From: Myxococcales bacterium
GTDB taxonomy: Bacteria > Myxococcota > Kuafuiibacteriia > Kuafuiibacteriales > Kuafuiibacteriaceae
DNA length: 45,971 bases
NCBI GenBank assembly: GCA_019634385.1
Contig: JAHQVK010000106.1
Location: forward strand, 1 to 45,971
Direction: 5' to 3'
Below the pieces are notes generated by a model, which had not been told where the DNA came from, did no database searches, and saw only the letters and a list, made by a program, of their open reading frames with translations. The first letter of the stretch is position 1, and each line of letters opens with the position of its first letter. The position numbers and the translations under genes are program-made. Below are positions 8,184 to 16,420 of this stretch, piece by piece.

Positions 8184-9212
8184 ATGAGCGCGAATGAACA
8201 TTGGGAGGTCCTCGGGCTTGGCCCCGATGCTTCTCAAGAAGAAATCAAAACAGCCTACCGTCGGTTGGCCCGAGAAAACCATCCGGATCGCAACCCGAAT
8301 GATTTGGATGCGGCGCATCGGTTTCGCAGAGCGGCTGAGGCCTACCGAGCTCTATCTTCTGCATTTCAAACCTCCGATGAGCCCCTAGCTGAAACCAAAT
8401 CAGAGGTGTTGAGTGAACTCTTCGGACTGGCCAGAAAGATGGCCAAAGCGAAGCGAGGCGCTGATACGCGGTTTGAGACAAGTGTCTCATTTCTCTTCGC
8501 GATGAAGGGAGGAAACATTACCATTTCGGTTCCTATACAAGAAGGGTGTGCGCACTGTGCTGGTTCTGGAGTTGCGGAGGGTTCGGCATCTTATGTTTGC
8601 GGAGGATGTAAGGGTACAGGGAAGGAGGCGCAGGCTAGAGGATTCTTCTCGGCGCTGAAAAGCTGCACAGAGTGCCACGGGTTAGGTGTTATCGCTAAGG
8701 AGCGATGCCCAACTTGCAATGGTGATGGTTGTATCAGCCGGCAGTGTCAGCTCACTATCACTGTTCCGAGCGGCACAAAAGACGGTACTCGCTTGAGGGT
8801 GCCGGGCCGGGGTCAAATGGGGAAATATGGGGGTAATAACGGAGACTTGTATGTAGTTTTGAAGGTGCGAGAACATCCCCATATTAAACGGAAAGGTGAG
8901 GAGTTGTGGGTTACTGTGCCAGTCCCGTTTGCGGTCGCTGTAACTGGTGGTGTGATTCCAGTTCCGACGATACATGGCCAAACAACAGTCACCATCGATT
9001 CAGGTACTTGCTCAGGTACGGTTTACCGGCTTCGAGGACAAGGTCTCAATGGCCACGACCAGCATGTGTGCATCGAGATCGAAGTGCCCAAATCTGTACC
9101 AGACGCGGTGTTGACAGCGTTACATGCGTACGCAGAGCTAGAAAAGTCGCATAAGGTTTTGCGTCGAACCGATGCATACTTAGCTCAGGTGGAAGCAGAT
9201 TCCACCGCCTGA
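8184..9212 (+). CDS. DnaJ-family co-chaperone lacking a Gly/Phe linker
   Basis: This 342-residue Hsp40 stimulates Hsp70 ATPase activity and delivers substrates. The J domain (about 5-62) has the essential HPD at 33-35. The zinc-binding domain has four CxxCxGxG units at C122/C125, C139/C142, C161/C164 and C175/C178, the third and fourth with G-L-G and G-D-G variants. Two beta-barrel substrate-binding segments follow, with GTKDGTRLRVPGRGQMG as expected. The Gly/Phe-rich linker that normally follows the J domain is missing: residues 62-110 are charged and helical instead (SEVLSELFGLARKMAKAK). It is therefore either a divergent DnaJ or a specialised type I J protein. No dnaK-grpE is adjacent. It starts 33 bases after trmH and is probably co-transcribed with it. 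Confidence 0.88.
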   Translation: MSANEHWEVLGLGPDASQEEIKTAYRRLARENHPDRNPNDLDAAHRFRRAAEAYRALSSAFQTSDEPLAETKSEVLSELFGLARKMAKAKRGADTRFETSVSFLFAMKGGNITISVPIQEGCAHCAGSGVAEGSASYVCGGCKGTGKEAQARGFFSALKSCTECHGLGVIAKERCPTCNGDGCISRQCQLTITVPSGTKDGTRLRVPGRGQMGKYGGNNGDLYVVLKVREHPHIKRKGEELWVTVPVPFAVAVTGGVIPVPTIHGQTTVTIDSGTCSGTVYRLRGQGLNGHDQHVCIEIEVPKSVPDAVLTALHAYAELEKSHKVLRRTDAYLAQVEADSTA

Positions 9213-9267
9213 TCGAGATGCAGTGCTTCGGTTAGTTGACGCTAAGGCTCTGGACTTGGGATAATCA

Positions 9268-10014
9268 ATGTCGATGTCGTTTACCGAGCTCCTTCAGAAG
9301 GTCTCCTTGTTCCAAAATGTCGACCAGGACGAGCTCGAGCGTATCGCCTCGCTGCTTCAGTCGAGAGAGGTTCGCAAGGATGCACAGATTGTTGCCCAGG
9401 ATGAACCGGGTGACTCCATGTTCGTTATTGCGCGCGGCCGAGTAAAAGTAGTGATTTATGGTGACAACGCTCGAGAGGTCATTCTGATGACGCTCAAAGT
9501 CGGCGATTTTTTTGGAGAAATGTCGCTTGTTGATGGTTTGCCGCGCTCCGCTAATGTCATTGCCCAGGAGGATTCAACCGTCCTCATCCTAAAGAGAGAT
9601 CAATTCGTAGAGCACATTCTGAGCAGTCCGAAGACGGCCCTCAACGTGATGAGTGAGTTGAGCCGCCGATTGCGACGAGCTGATGAGATTATTGGTAACC
9701 TGGCCACTTTGGATGTCTACGGACGGGTTGCGCATATAATGATCGATCTCGCAAAGCGGGATGGGGAGGCTGTCGAAGACGGCATACTCATTCGTGAGCG
9801 TCCCACTCAGCAGGAAATCGCTGCAATGATTGGTACGAGCCGTGAAACGGTGAGTCGCGTTTTGTCCGAGTTTCAGCGTCGAGGGTTTGTTGAAATGAGG
9901 GGTCGCGAGATTTTACTTTCTCGTCGGTTTGCTTCGGGAGTCCAAGATTCTGCTGATCGGTCTACCGAGGCCACAGGAGCAACAACCAGCCCTCTGAGCT
10001 CCTTCAATTCGTAG
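9268..10014 (+). CDS. Crp/Fnr-family transcriptional regulator
   Basis: This 248-residue DNA-binding regulator has an N-terminal cyclic-nucleotide-binding beta barrel (about 10-125), including the loop GDFFGEMSLVDGLPRSANV. That loop has the E and R-S-A pattern of the phosphate-binding cassette. A dimer helix (about 125-160) and a winged helix-turn-helix (about 180-225) follow, with recognition region TQQEIAAMIGTSRETVSRVL. No cluster-binding cysteines of the FNR type are seen, so it is closer to Crp. The retained Glu/Arg-Ser suggests it can bind a cyclic nucleotide, but the ligand is unknown. An unusual C-terminal tail rich in Ser and Thr follows the HTH. It is convergent with the histidine kinase gene, with only 15 bases between. 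Confidence 0.92.
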   Translation: MSMSFTELLQKVSLFQNVDQDELERIASLLQSREVRKDAQIVAQDEPGDSMFVIARGRVKVVIYGDNAREVILMTLKVGDFFGEMSLVDGLPRSANVIAQEDSTVLILKRDQFVEHILSSPKTALNVMSELSRRLRRADEIIGNLATLDVYGRVAHIMIDLAKRDGEAVEDGILIRERPTQQEIAAMIGTSRETVSRVLSEFQRRGFVEMRGREILLSRRFASGVQDSADRSTEATGATTSPLSSFNS

Positions 10015-10029
10015 TCACTGCGGAGCCGG

Positions 10030-12405
10030 TCAGATGCACAGATCAATGATCGACTGATCTGGCCAGCTTTCGTCCATATCTGGGATGGCGATGGTGGCCC
10101 GTTCAGGAAGAAGTTCGCTCATCATTGCACCCAGTTCACCCGGTTTGAAAGGCTTTCTCAGGACATGACTTACACCAGCTAAAGTACTTAGCTCTGCCAG
10201 TAGTATAGCTGGTTGATCTGGAGTTGCGTTCAGCAGGGCCTGCCCACCCTTCCCGCCGGGAAGATAGTCTTCCGCTACGAGTAGGGCAACAACCCCTAGG
10301 CGATGAAGGAGGGTTTCCGTCTCCCCAATGCTACTCGCTTCCAACGGGACGTAGCCAAGTCGAGCCGCGTGTCGTCCGACCAATCGACGAACATCAGGAT
10401 TACGATCCGCAGCGATCACAATGCAGTCCCCGTTCGGTAGTCCGGTGGGGTCCACGTTGTTTTGGCTTATCCCAACAAGCGGAAGAAAAAGTGAGGCTCT
10501 GGTCCCAAATCCCGTCTGAGAACGGAGTTGTAGGTGTCCACCAGACTGACGGGCAAAACCTCTGACCACGCTCAGGCCAAGTCCGGTTCGGCCCACCCCA
10601 CGAGTTGTGAAAAAGGGGTCACAGGCGCGGTTGAGAGTCTGGACGGACATTCCCTCTCCGTTGTCCTCAATCAGCAGTCTTACGAAACTACGACTTGGTT
10701 CATTCGGCTCTTCGCTCATTTTGCGACGGTCAGCTCGAATAGTAACGAGACCCTGATTTCCACTGGCGTCGTGCGCGTTATCGATCAGGCTGCGCAGGGC
10801 GCTTTCTAACCGGTCTGGATCTACACATACCGTCCACGGGCCCATCTGCTTGAGATCTGACTGTAGTGTGAGCTGGGAACGAGGGCTGAGCTGAAGTTGG
10901 GGCAGTAGAGTGGGGAGAAAGCGGGCCAAATTGAGGGTCTTTGGTTGAAGTTGCTGACTTTCCGAATATGCGAGCAGGCTATGGGTCAGCTCGCGTCCAC
11001 GGTTGGCGGCGCGGACAGCATCGTCGAGTGAGGCCCTATGTTCTGGGCCATCTACCTCTAACCGGATGAGGTCGAGATTGCCGATGATTGTGGTGAGTAG
11101 ATTGTTGAAGTCGTGAGCAACCCCTCCAGTCAGATCCTGAAGTGCTCGAGCCTTTTCAGTGGTGGCTGCTCGTCTTTGGCTCAAGTGGTCATCGGTAATA
11201 TCTCGGATTGAAACCATGGCGTAGCTCCGCTCGGAACGACTGCCTGTAGCTTGGATGGGAGCAATTCGAGCCTCAAACCACTTCTCTAGGTCTTGAACCA
11301 GGTGCCGAATACGGCATTCACGAGGCGTTTGATCTCGAAGGACCTCCTGCACCGCGTCCCGCAATTTGTGGGCTGCTGAAAGAGGGAGGAACGCATCCAG
11401 TGGAGTGGGGTTGTCGACGGGGCGTCGCAGGTTAGTAATCCCCATGTACTCCATACAGTTCCCATTGCTATCCACCTGAAGAATCAGATCGGGGATTGAT
11501 GCCATGATCGCCCACAGGCGGGCTTCGCTGGACTTGCTCGTTCGAAGTATTTGATCTCGCTCGTAAACAAGCATTGCTAGCCAAAGCGAAGATAGTACTA
11601 ATAGAAGCAACAGCGCTTCTTGAGATATGGCCCATGTGACACTATCGGGGTTGAGCAGTTTGCTCCGAGGGACCAGGAGAACCAGAACAAGATTGCCGAA
11701 AGTACCCCACCTAAGGCCAAATCTCGATGCGGTCCAAACTGATACCGGAACGAGCAGAAAAAGAATTTCTGCGTGACTTCGAGATGCTTCATGGGCTGCG
11801 AGGTAGCCAAAACCAATCCACAACAGGGTTAGAGTGCCTGCTTCAAGACAGCGAGATAGTCTCCATTCGAACCGGGGGAGTTTTCGCCACGCGAGGAGGA
11901 AGGGCAAAGTGGCGAACACACTGAGGGTGCTGTTTAGCCCCTGTAGCTGCCAGTTGAATATATCGAAGGGAATTCCCAACACCCATCCGATACCGTGACT
12001 GATGGATGTGCTCAGTAGGACACCGATGAGCAACGCGTACGAAAAGCGGATCAAACTATTGAGATTGAGGCGTTGAAGTGAAATCTGCCCCGCTTGTTGA
12101 AGCAACAACCCCGCCACTAGAGCTAGCACACTGGTTTGGGTGGTCAGCGCCACCGCCGTGCTCATGTTGCTTCCTAGTAGGTGCCGGAGACTGAACTCCA
12201 CTGCGGAAGCAATAACCAACGTGATGAACCATTGCTTGAGCGGACGGTGGAGAAGAGTGAAGAGGAGGAGTGCGGGACAAGGATCTAGGACTTGGACCGT
12301 CCAGGGGTCCGGTTTGGTGTGGTTACCTACCCAACAAGCTATCGCAATAGCCGCAACGTAGATCCAAACAAGAGCGACCGTCTGATACCTTTGCGGTGCA
12401 CCCAT
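10030..12405 (-). CDS. Membrane histidine kinase with MASE1-like sensor and degenerate receiver
   Basis: This 791-residue inner-membrane sensor kinase has about eight hydrophobic segments in residues 10-285, arranged like a MASE1 sensor region (many Trp and Leu, few loops). A PAS-like domain (about 290-405) ends with MVSIRDITDDH. The dimerisation/phosphoacceptor box GGVAHDFNNLL has H431. ATP-binding boxes are N543 (SLIDNAHDAS), G1 IEDNGEGM (579-586) and G2 TGLGLSVV (607-614). A C-terminal receiver-like domain (about 661-765) follows. There, the position four residues before the conserved Pro carries E712 instead of the phosphoacceptor Asp, although the conserved Lys (K751 in RKPFKPGEL) remains. 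It may therefore be a pseudo-receiver. No cognate response regulator is adjacent. Confidence 0.88.
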   Translation of the reverse strand: MGAPQRYQTVALVWIYVAAIAIACWVGNHTKPDPWTVQVLDPCPALLLFTLLHRPLKQWFITLVIASAVEFSLRHLLGSNMSTAVALTTQTSVLALVAGLLLQQAGQISLQRLNLNSLIRFSYALLIGVLLSTSISHGIGWVLGIPFDIFNWQLQGLNSTLSVFATLPFLLAWRKLPRFEWRLSRCLEAGTLTLLWIGFGYLAAHEASRSHAEILFLLVPVSVWTASRFGLRWGTFGNLVLVLLVPRSKLLNPDSVTWAISQEALLLLLVLSSLWLAMLVYERDQILRTSKSSEARLWAIMASIPDLILQVDSNGNCMEYMGITNLRRPVDNPTPLDAFLPLSAAHKLRDAVQEVLRDQTPRECRIRHLVQDLEKWFEARIAPIQATGSRSERSYAMVSIRDITDDHLSQRRAATTEKARALQDLTGGVAHDFNNLLTTIIGNLDLIRLEVDGPEHRASLDDAVRAANRGRELTHSLLAYSESQQLQPKTLNLARFLPTLLPQLQLSPRSQLTLQSDLKQMGPWTVCVDPDRLESALRSLIDNAHDASGNQGLVTIRADRRKMSEEPNEPSRSFVRLLIEDNGEGMSVQTLNRACDPFFTTRGVGRTGLGLSVVRGFARQSGGHLQLRSQTGFGTRASLFLPLVGISQNNVDPTGLPNGDCIVIAADRNPDVRRLVGRHAARLGYVPLEASSIGETETLLHRLGVVALLVAEDYLPGGKGGQALLNATPDQPAILLAELSTLAGVSHVLRKPFKPGELGAMMSELLPERATIAIPDMDESWPDQSIIDLCI

Positions 12406-12455
12406 AGATACTTGTTAAGCGTTTACTGCGAAGTGGTCACGAGCCCGGGGCCTGC

Positions 12456-14045
12456 CTATTTCTTCTGATCGGATTCGGGCAGCTCTTGCGCGACATGAAA
12501 GGTTGGTTTGGGGATAGCGCTTTTTTTGCGCGTTGAGTGCCCAATGATAGCTAGTTCAAATATCTCCCCTGCCCGTCCTGGCTCGGGGGACGAAACGTGG
12601 AGTCTATGGTCAGTGTCAAAAGTTAGGTCAATGATGACTCGCTCTTGGCCAGTTGGTGCTTTTTTGATACCCTGGTAGACTATTGTGCCGAGATAAGTTG
12701 CATCTATGATATTTTTTTCTGCATCCTCGAAGATATCTAGCTCTATACACGTTTGATGATCTCGGATCGTTGGAATCATTACTCGTCGGGTTGTAGGTAA
12801 ACGAGACGAACGCTCAAGGACTCGCATCAGTCGTCCATTGGCCAATGCGATCCCTACGGTGGTGTTGATCACAGATTCGACGCCTCGGGATGAACGGCGG
12901 AGCTTATCAGCAACCAGTGCAGCTCCGAGCGCTATTACTTGCTCGGGTGGCAGCGAGCAGAGGGCTTCCTGATCGAAAAAATCCTGTATCGAGCTACGGA
13001 TGAAAGGTAGTTGAGTTGTTCCACCAACTAACAGGACCTCGTCGATATCAGAAAACTGAATTCCACCTCTTTTGAAGGTGTCGGAGATAGTCGCGGTGAT
13101 GCGATCGATGGTTTCTGATGCGATAGACCGCAGGGTATGTATATCCAATCGTAGTTGTGTTCGTTCAGCCAGTGATGAGTTGGTGCCCAGCGGAACATGG
13201 AAGTTCACAACCTGTCTTCGGGATAGTTTCCGCTTGGCTTGTTCTGCGGCCATTCGCGCTAGCAGAAAAAGTTTAGGGTCATGTTCGATCTTCTGACGGA
13301 AATGAGGAGGAATCTTGTGTAGGATCCAGTCCATGATCTGAGCGTCAATGTTGGTCCCACCGAGGTATGGGTGACCACCAGCAGCAAGGACCTCAAAGGT
13401 ATCGTTGGAGATCTTGATGACCGAGACATCTAGGCGCACGCCGCCCATATCGACGATCGCCACCCGCGTATTTTTCCGGTGGCCGAGCTCGTAGGCTAAA
13501 GCGGCGGCTGAGGGTTCTTGTACCAATTGACGGACTGTCATCCCGGCGAGTTTGGAGGCCTCTACGACCGCTTGCTTCTGCTCTACGGTAAAATATGCAG
13601 GCACGGCAATGACGCACTGGCGTACGGCGGTATTGAGATCGGCTTCGGCAAGTAGGCGGACCTCGGTCAGCAATAAGCTGGTGAGCTCAACTGGACTCAT
13701 CCATCGATGACCGACGCGTACGCTAATTTTGCCGTCGCGAGCGTGGGTCTTTACGCCAAGTTGAGCGGAGAGGGCGCGAACCGCTGGCGAGTCCGGTTTT
13801 CGTCCAAGTAGTCGCTTGATGCCGGTAACTGAGAGCTGTGGATGGGTAGTTAGCATCTCCCACGCTATCTGACCCACAAGCGGTTTTTCATGGGGCTCAC
13901 GGATAGCGATAGCTGAAGCGAGGGTTACCCCGTCTTGCTTGGAGCGTATGACTGTAGGGCGCTGGCCGGGACCGGGAACATGGGCGGCCACCACGGAAGT
14001 CATCCCCAGGTCAATACCAATCACTCGATCATCGGGGCCTTGCAT
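12456..14045 (-). CDS. Hsp70-family protein with altered phosphate loops
   Basis: This is a DnaK-related cytoplasmic ATPase of about 529 residues, shorter than DnaK (about 640), mostly through loss of the helical lid. ATG at 14045 is chosen over TTG at 14060 because GGCGAA sits just upstream. Numbers here count from the TTG. Phosphate loop 1 reads VIGIDLGMTSVV (DnaK: DLGTTNS). Loop 2 reads IVDMGGVRLDVSVI (202-215) where DnaK has DLGGGTFDVS, so the third Gly and the catalytic, autophosphorylated Thr are replaced by Val and Arg. The adenosine motif LLVGGTTQLPFI and the connect motif QEPSAAALAYELG are intact. A short beta substrate domain ends the protein. It is divergent to upp. It may be a specialised Hsp70 with weak or no ATP hydrolysis, which is inferred. 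Confidence 0.85.
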   Translation of the reverse strand: MQGPDDRVIGIDLGMTSVVAAHVPGPGQRPTVIRSKQDGVTLASAIAIREPHEKPLVGQIAWEMLTTHPQLSVTGIKRLLGRKPDSPAVRALSAQLGVKTHARDGKISVRVGHRWMSPVELTSLLLTEVRLLAEADLNTAVRQCVIAVPAYFTVEQKQAVVEASKLAGMTVRQLVQEPSAAALAYELGHRKNTRVAIVDMGGVRLDVSVIKISNDTFEVLAAGGHPYLGGTNIDAQIMDWILHKIPPHFRQKIEHDPKLFLLARMAAEQAKRKLSRRQVVNFHVPLGTNSSLAERTQLRLDIHTLRSIASETIDRITATISDTFKRGGIQFSDIDEVLLVGGTTQLPFIRSSIQDFFDQEALCSLPPEQVIALGAALVADKLRRSSRGVESVINTTVGIALANGRLMRVLERSSRLPTTRRVMIPTIRDHQTCIELDIFEDAEKNIIDATYLGTIVYQGIKKAPTGQERVIIDLTFDTDHRLHVSSPEPGRAGEIFELAIIGHSTRKKSAIPKPTFHVAQELPESDQKK

Positions 14046-14125
14046 GATTTCGCCGCACAACTTAGCAGGGCTGTGACACAGTCTGCTATCTCTCTTTCGA
14101 CTGATGATTCCGCTACAAGGGGTGT

Positions 14126-14755
14126 ATGCCGAAGCTTACGGAAGTTATACATCCATTGGTTCAGCACAAGCTGTCGCTCGTTCGAGACAAGACAACGAGC
14201 CAATCAACATTTCGGCAGTTGGTGGGAGAAATAGGCATGTTGCTTGCCTACGAAGTGACTCGCGATTTGCGCCTGACGTACCGCCGTATTGAGACCCCAG
14301 TCACATCGATGGAGGCTCCGATTCTCGATGGCAAAGAAGTGGTTCTGGTTTCGATCCTGCGCGCTGGCAATGGTATGCTGGATGGCATACTCAAGATCAT
14401 CCCTTCTGCAAAAGTGGGTCACATAGGCCTAGTGCGTGACCCCAACACGCTCCAGCCTAAAGAATATTATTTCAAAGTTCCCGCAAGTATGGAGGATCGG
14501 GATGTTCTTCTCCTTGATCCGATGGTCGGCACCGGCAACAGTGCGATTGCGGCGGTCAATCGGCTTCTTGTTACTAGACCTCGATCCATCAAGCTTATTT
14601 GCCTCCTGGCGGCGCCAGAAGGGGTGAAAGCATTCCATGGACAGCACCCCAACATTCCCATCTATTGTGCGAAGCTTGACGAAAGACTCAGCGAAAAAGG
14701 GTACATTGTACCTGGGCTGGGTGATGCTGGTGATCGCCTTTTTGGTACTGAGTGA
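14126..14755 (+). CDS. upp: Uracil phosphoribosyltransferase
   Basis: Upp converts uracil and PRPP to UMP, the main bacterial uracil salvage reaction. At 209 residues it has the standard family length (E. coli has 208). The PRPP-binding signature [17 protein letters not shown] is complete, and [19 protein letters not shown] matches the conserved N-terminal flexible region (here [10 protein letters not shown]). The uracil-binding C-terminal stretch [17 protein letters not shown] is typical. AAGGGG lies upstream of the ATG and serves as the ribosome binding site. It is transcribed divergently from the Hsp70 gene and followed by mlaE after 88 bases. No uracil permease is present. Confidence 0.97.
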   Translation: MPKLTEVIHPLVQHKLSLVRDKTTSQSTFRQLVGEIGMLLAYEVTRDLRLTYRRIETPVTSMEAPILDGKEVVLVSILRAGNGMLDGILKIIPSAKVGHIGLVRDPNTLQPKEYYFKVPASMEDRDVLLLDPMVGTGNSAIAAVNRLLVTRPRSIKLICLLAAPEGVKAFHGQHPNIPIYCAKLDERLSEKGYIVPGLGDAGDRLFGTE

Positions 14756-14843
14756 TAGGATATTTCAGTATTTGCTGCGCGCCACACTCCATTGGGCAAG
14801 CTGGTGATTGGCGACCGCAGGTCTCCGTGAGATAGGTTCGTAG

Positions 14844-15674
14844 GTGGCCGGTCAAACCAATAATGCGTGGCACGCCTTAGTGCGCGCGCCATTTGAGGCT
14901 CTTGGGAACGTGGTCTTGTCGTTACTTCTGGAGGTTGGAGAAACGGCCTTACTTGGTTTGGGTGTCATAAGCTGGGCGGTTCGTCCTCCGTACCGGTTGG
15001 GTCTATTTTTACAGCAGCTAGAGTTTATTGGGGTAGGGTCACTATTTATCGTGCTCCTCACGGGGCTTTTCACCGGCTTGGTTTTTGCGCTCCAGTCCTC
15101 CTTTGCATTCGCGACGTTCAATGCAGAATCTTTGGTAGGTGCGACGGTTGTGATCTCTATGACTCGCGAGCTCTCACCAGTACTTTCCGGCCTGATGGTT
15201 ACTGGCCGGGCTGGTTCAGCGATAGCCACCGAGCTGGGAACCATGAGGGTCACGGAGCAGATCGATGCGTTGTCGACCATGGCCGTTAATCCGATTCAGT
15301 ACCTTGCTGTTCCCCGGGTTCTCGCTATGACGCTTGTGATGCCCCTGTTGACCATGTTGTTCAATATGGTGGGATTTTTTGGGGCATATGTGGTTGCTGT
15401 TTTTCAGGCCGGTATTGACCGCGGTACGTTTATGGGGCGGATCCATCAGCTAGTTGAACTCAGTGATGTTCTAGGAGGACTCTTGAAATCGGCAGTTTTT
15501 GGATTTGTGATCGCGTTGATCGCTTGCCAAAAAGGTATGTGCGCCCAGGGGGGGTCGAGGGGCGTAGGGTTAGCAGCTACGCGAACGGTCGTCTCCGGTT
15601 CAGTGACGGTTCTGGTGCTAGACTATGTCCTTACAACAATTATTCTGACCCTTTTAAGGGAGCGCTCCTTTTGA
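14844..15674 (+). CDS. mlaE: MlaE-type ABC transporter permease
   Basis: This 276-residue inner-membrane permease belongs to an Mla-type (MCE) system that moves phospholipid between inner and outer membrane. After an amphipathic N-terminal region (about 1-50) there are five to six hydrophobic segments. The conserved motif TRELSPVLSGLMVTGRAGSAIATELGTM... (about 109-135) includes the cytoplasmic coupling helix with E and R residues. The C-terminal region FVIALIACQKGMCAQGGSRG matches the family. The start is GTG at 14844. The stop TGA overlaps the TTG start of the ATPase gene, so the three mla genes are translationally coupled. mlaB and mlaC homologues are not seen in this window. Confidence 0.93.
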   Translation: MAGQTNNAWHALVRAPFEALGNVVLSLLLEVGETALLGLGVISWAVRPPYRLGLFLQQLEFIGVGSLFIVLLTGLFTGLVFALQSSFAFATFNAESLVGATVVISMTRELSPVLSGLMVTGRAGSAIATELGTMRVTEQIDALSTMAVNPIQYLAVPRVLAMTLVMPLLTMLFNMVGFFGAYVVAVFQAGIDRGTFMGRIHQLVELSDVLGGLLKSAVFGFVIALIACQKGMCAQGGSRGVGLAATRTVVSGSVTVLVLDYVLTTIILTLLRERSF

Positions 15675-16420
15675 GTAACGAAACCATTCGAGTGGAAGAG
15701 CTGTACAAGTCCTTTGGGGATAATCATGTCCTGAAGGGGGTTGATTTGGCATTTCCGAAGGGTACGACCACAGTCATTCTTGGGGGATCTGGGAGCGGGA
15801 AATCCGTGTTGATGAAACACCTTATCGGGCTTTTGCAACCAGATCAGGGGCGAGTATTGGTTGATGGTGACGATATTGCCCAACTAGATGGCATTGAGCT
15901 GACCTCACTACGGGCAAAGTTCGGTATGGTGTTTCAGTGGGCGGCTCTTTTTGATTCGATGAATGTGCTCGAAAACGTTGCCTTCCCGCTGAGGGAGCAT
16001 CGAAAAGATCTGTCAGAAGACGAAATTCGCTCTCGGGTTGCGGATAAACTAGCGCTTTTTGATCTACGGGGAGTGGAGCAAAAGTATCCCGCAGATCTTT
16101 CCGGAGGTATGCGTAAACGAGTGGGGTTGGCACGAGCGATTATTATGGACCCGACCATCGTACTGTATGACGAACCCACGACGGGCTTGGATCCGATAAC
16201 TACCGACTACGTTGATGAGATGATTAAGCAAGCGAAAAGTAGTCTGGGTGTTACGAGTGTTGTGATCAGCCACGATATAGCTTCGGCATTTAACGTCGCG
16301 GACTATATCGCATTCTTATACGGTGGGCATATTGTCGCTTACGGGTCTCCTAGTGCGGTGAAAGAGTCTTCTCATCCATTCGTTCATCAGTTCCTGAGTA
16401 CCTGGTTTCGGAAAAACTGA
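15671..16420 (+). CDS. mlaF: MlaF-type ABC transporter ATPase
   Basis: This 249-residue cytoplasmic ATPase powers the MlaE permease. Walker A is GGSGSGKSVLMKHL, the Q-loop is MVFQWAALFDSMNVLENVAF, the ABC signature LSGGMRKRVGLARAI, Walker B IVLYDEPTTGLDP, and the switch histidine lies in VVISHDIAS. The MCE-associated variant QWAALFDSMNV after the Q-loop is typical of this subfamily. A frame open from 15524 exists, but the TTG at 15671, overlapping the mlaE stop codon and preceded by AAGGGA nine bases upstream, is the natural start and gives the normal family length. The stop overlaps the mlaD start by one base. Confidence 0.94.
   Translation: MSNETIRVEELYKSFGDNHVLKGVDLAFPKGTTTVILGGSGSGKSVLMKHLIGLLQPDQGRVLVDGDDIAQLDGIELTSLRAKFGMVFQWAALFDSMNVLENVAFPLREHRKDLSEDEIRSRVADKLALFDLRGVEQKYPADLSGGMRKRVGLARAIIMDPTIVLYDEPTTGLDPITTDYVDEMIKQAKSSLGVTSVVISHDIASAFNVADYIAFLYGGHIVAYGSPSAVKESSHPFVHQFLSTWFRKN

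Noticed and set aside
16120..16140. TTGGCACGAGCG as a sigma-54 promoter
   Set aside because: It lies inside mlaF, the -12 part lacks GC at the right spacing, and no gene follows.
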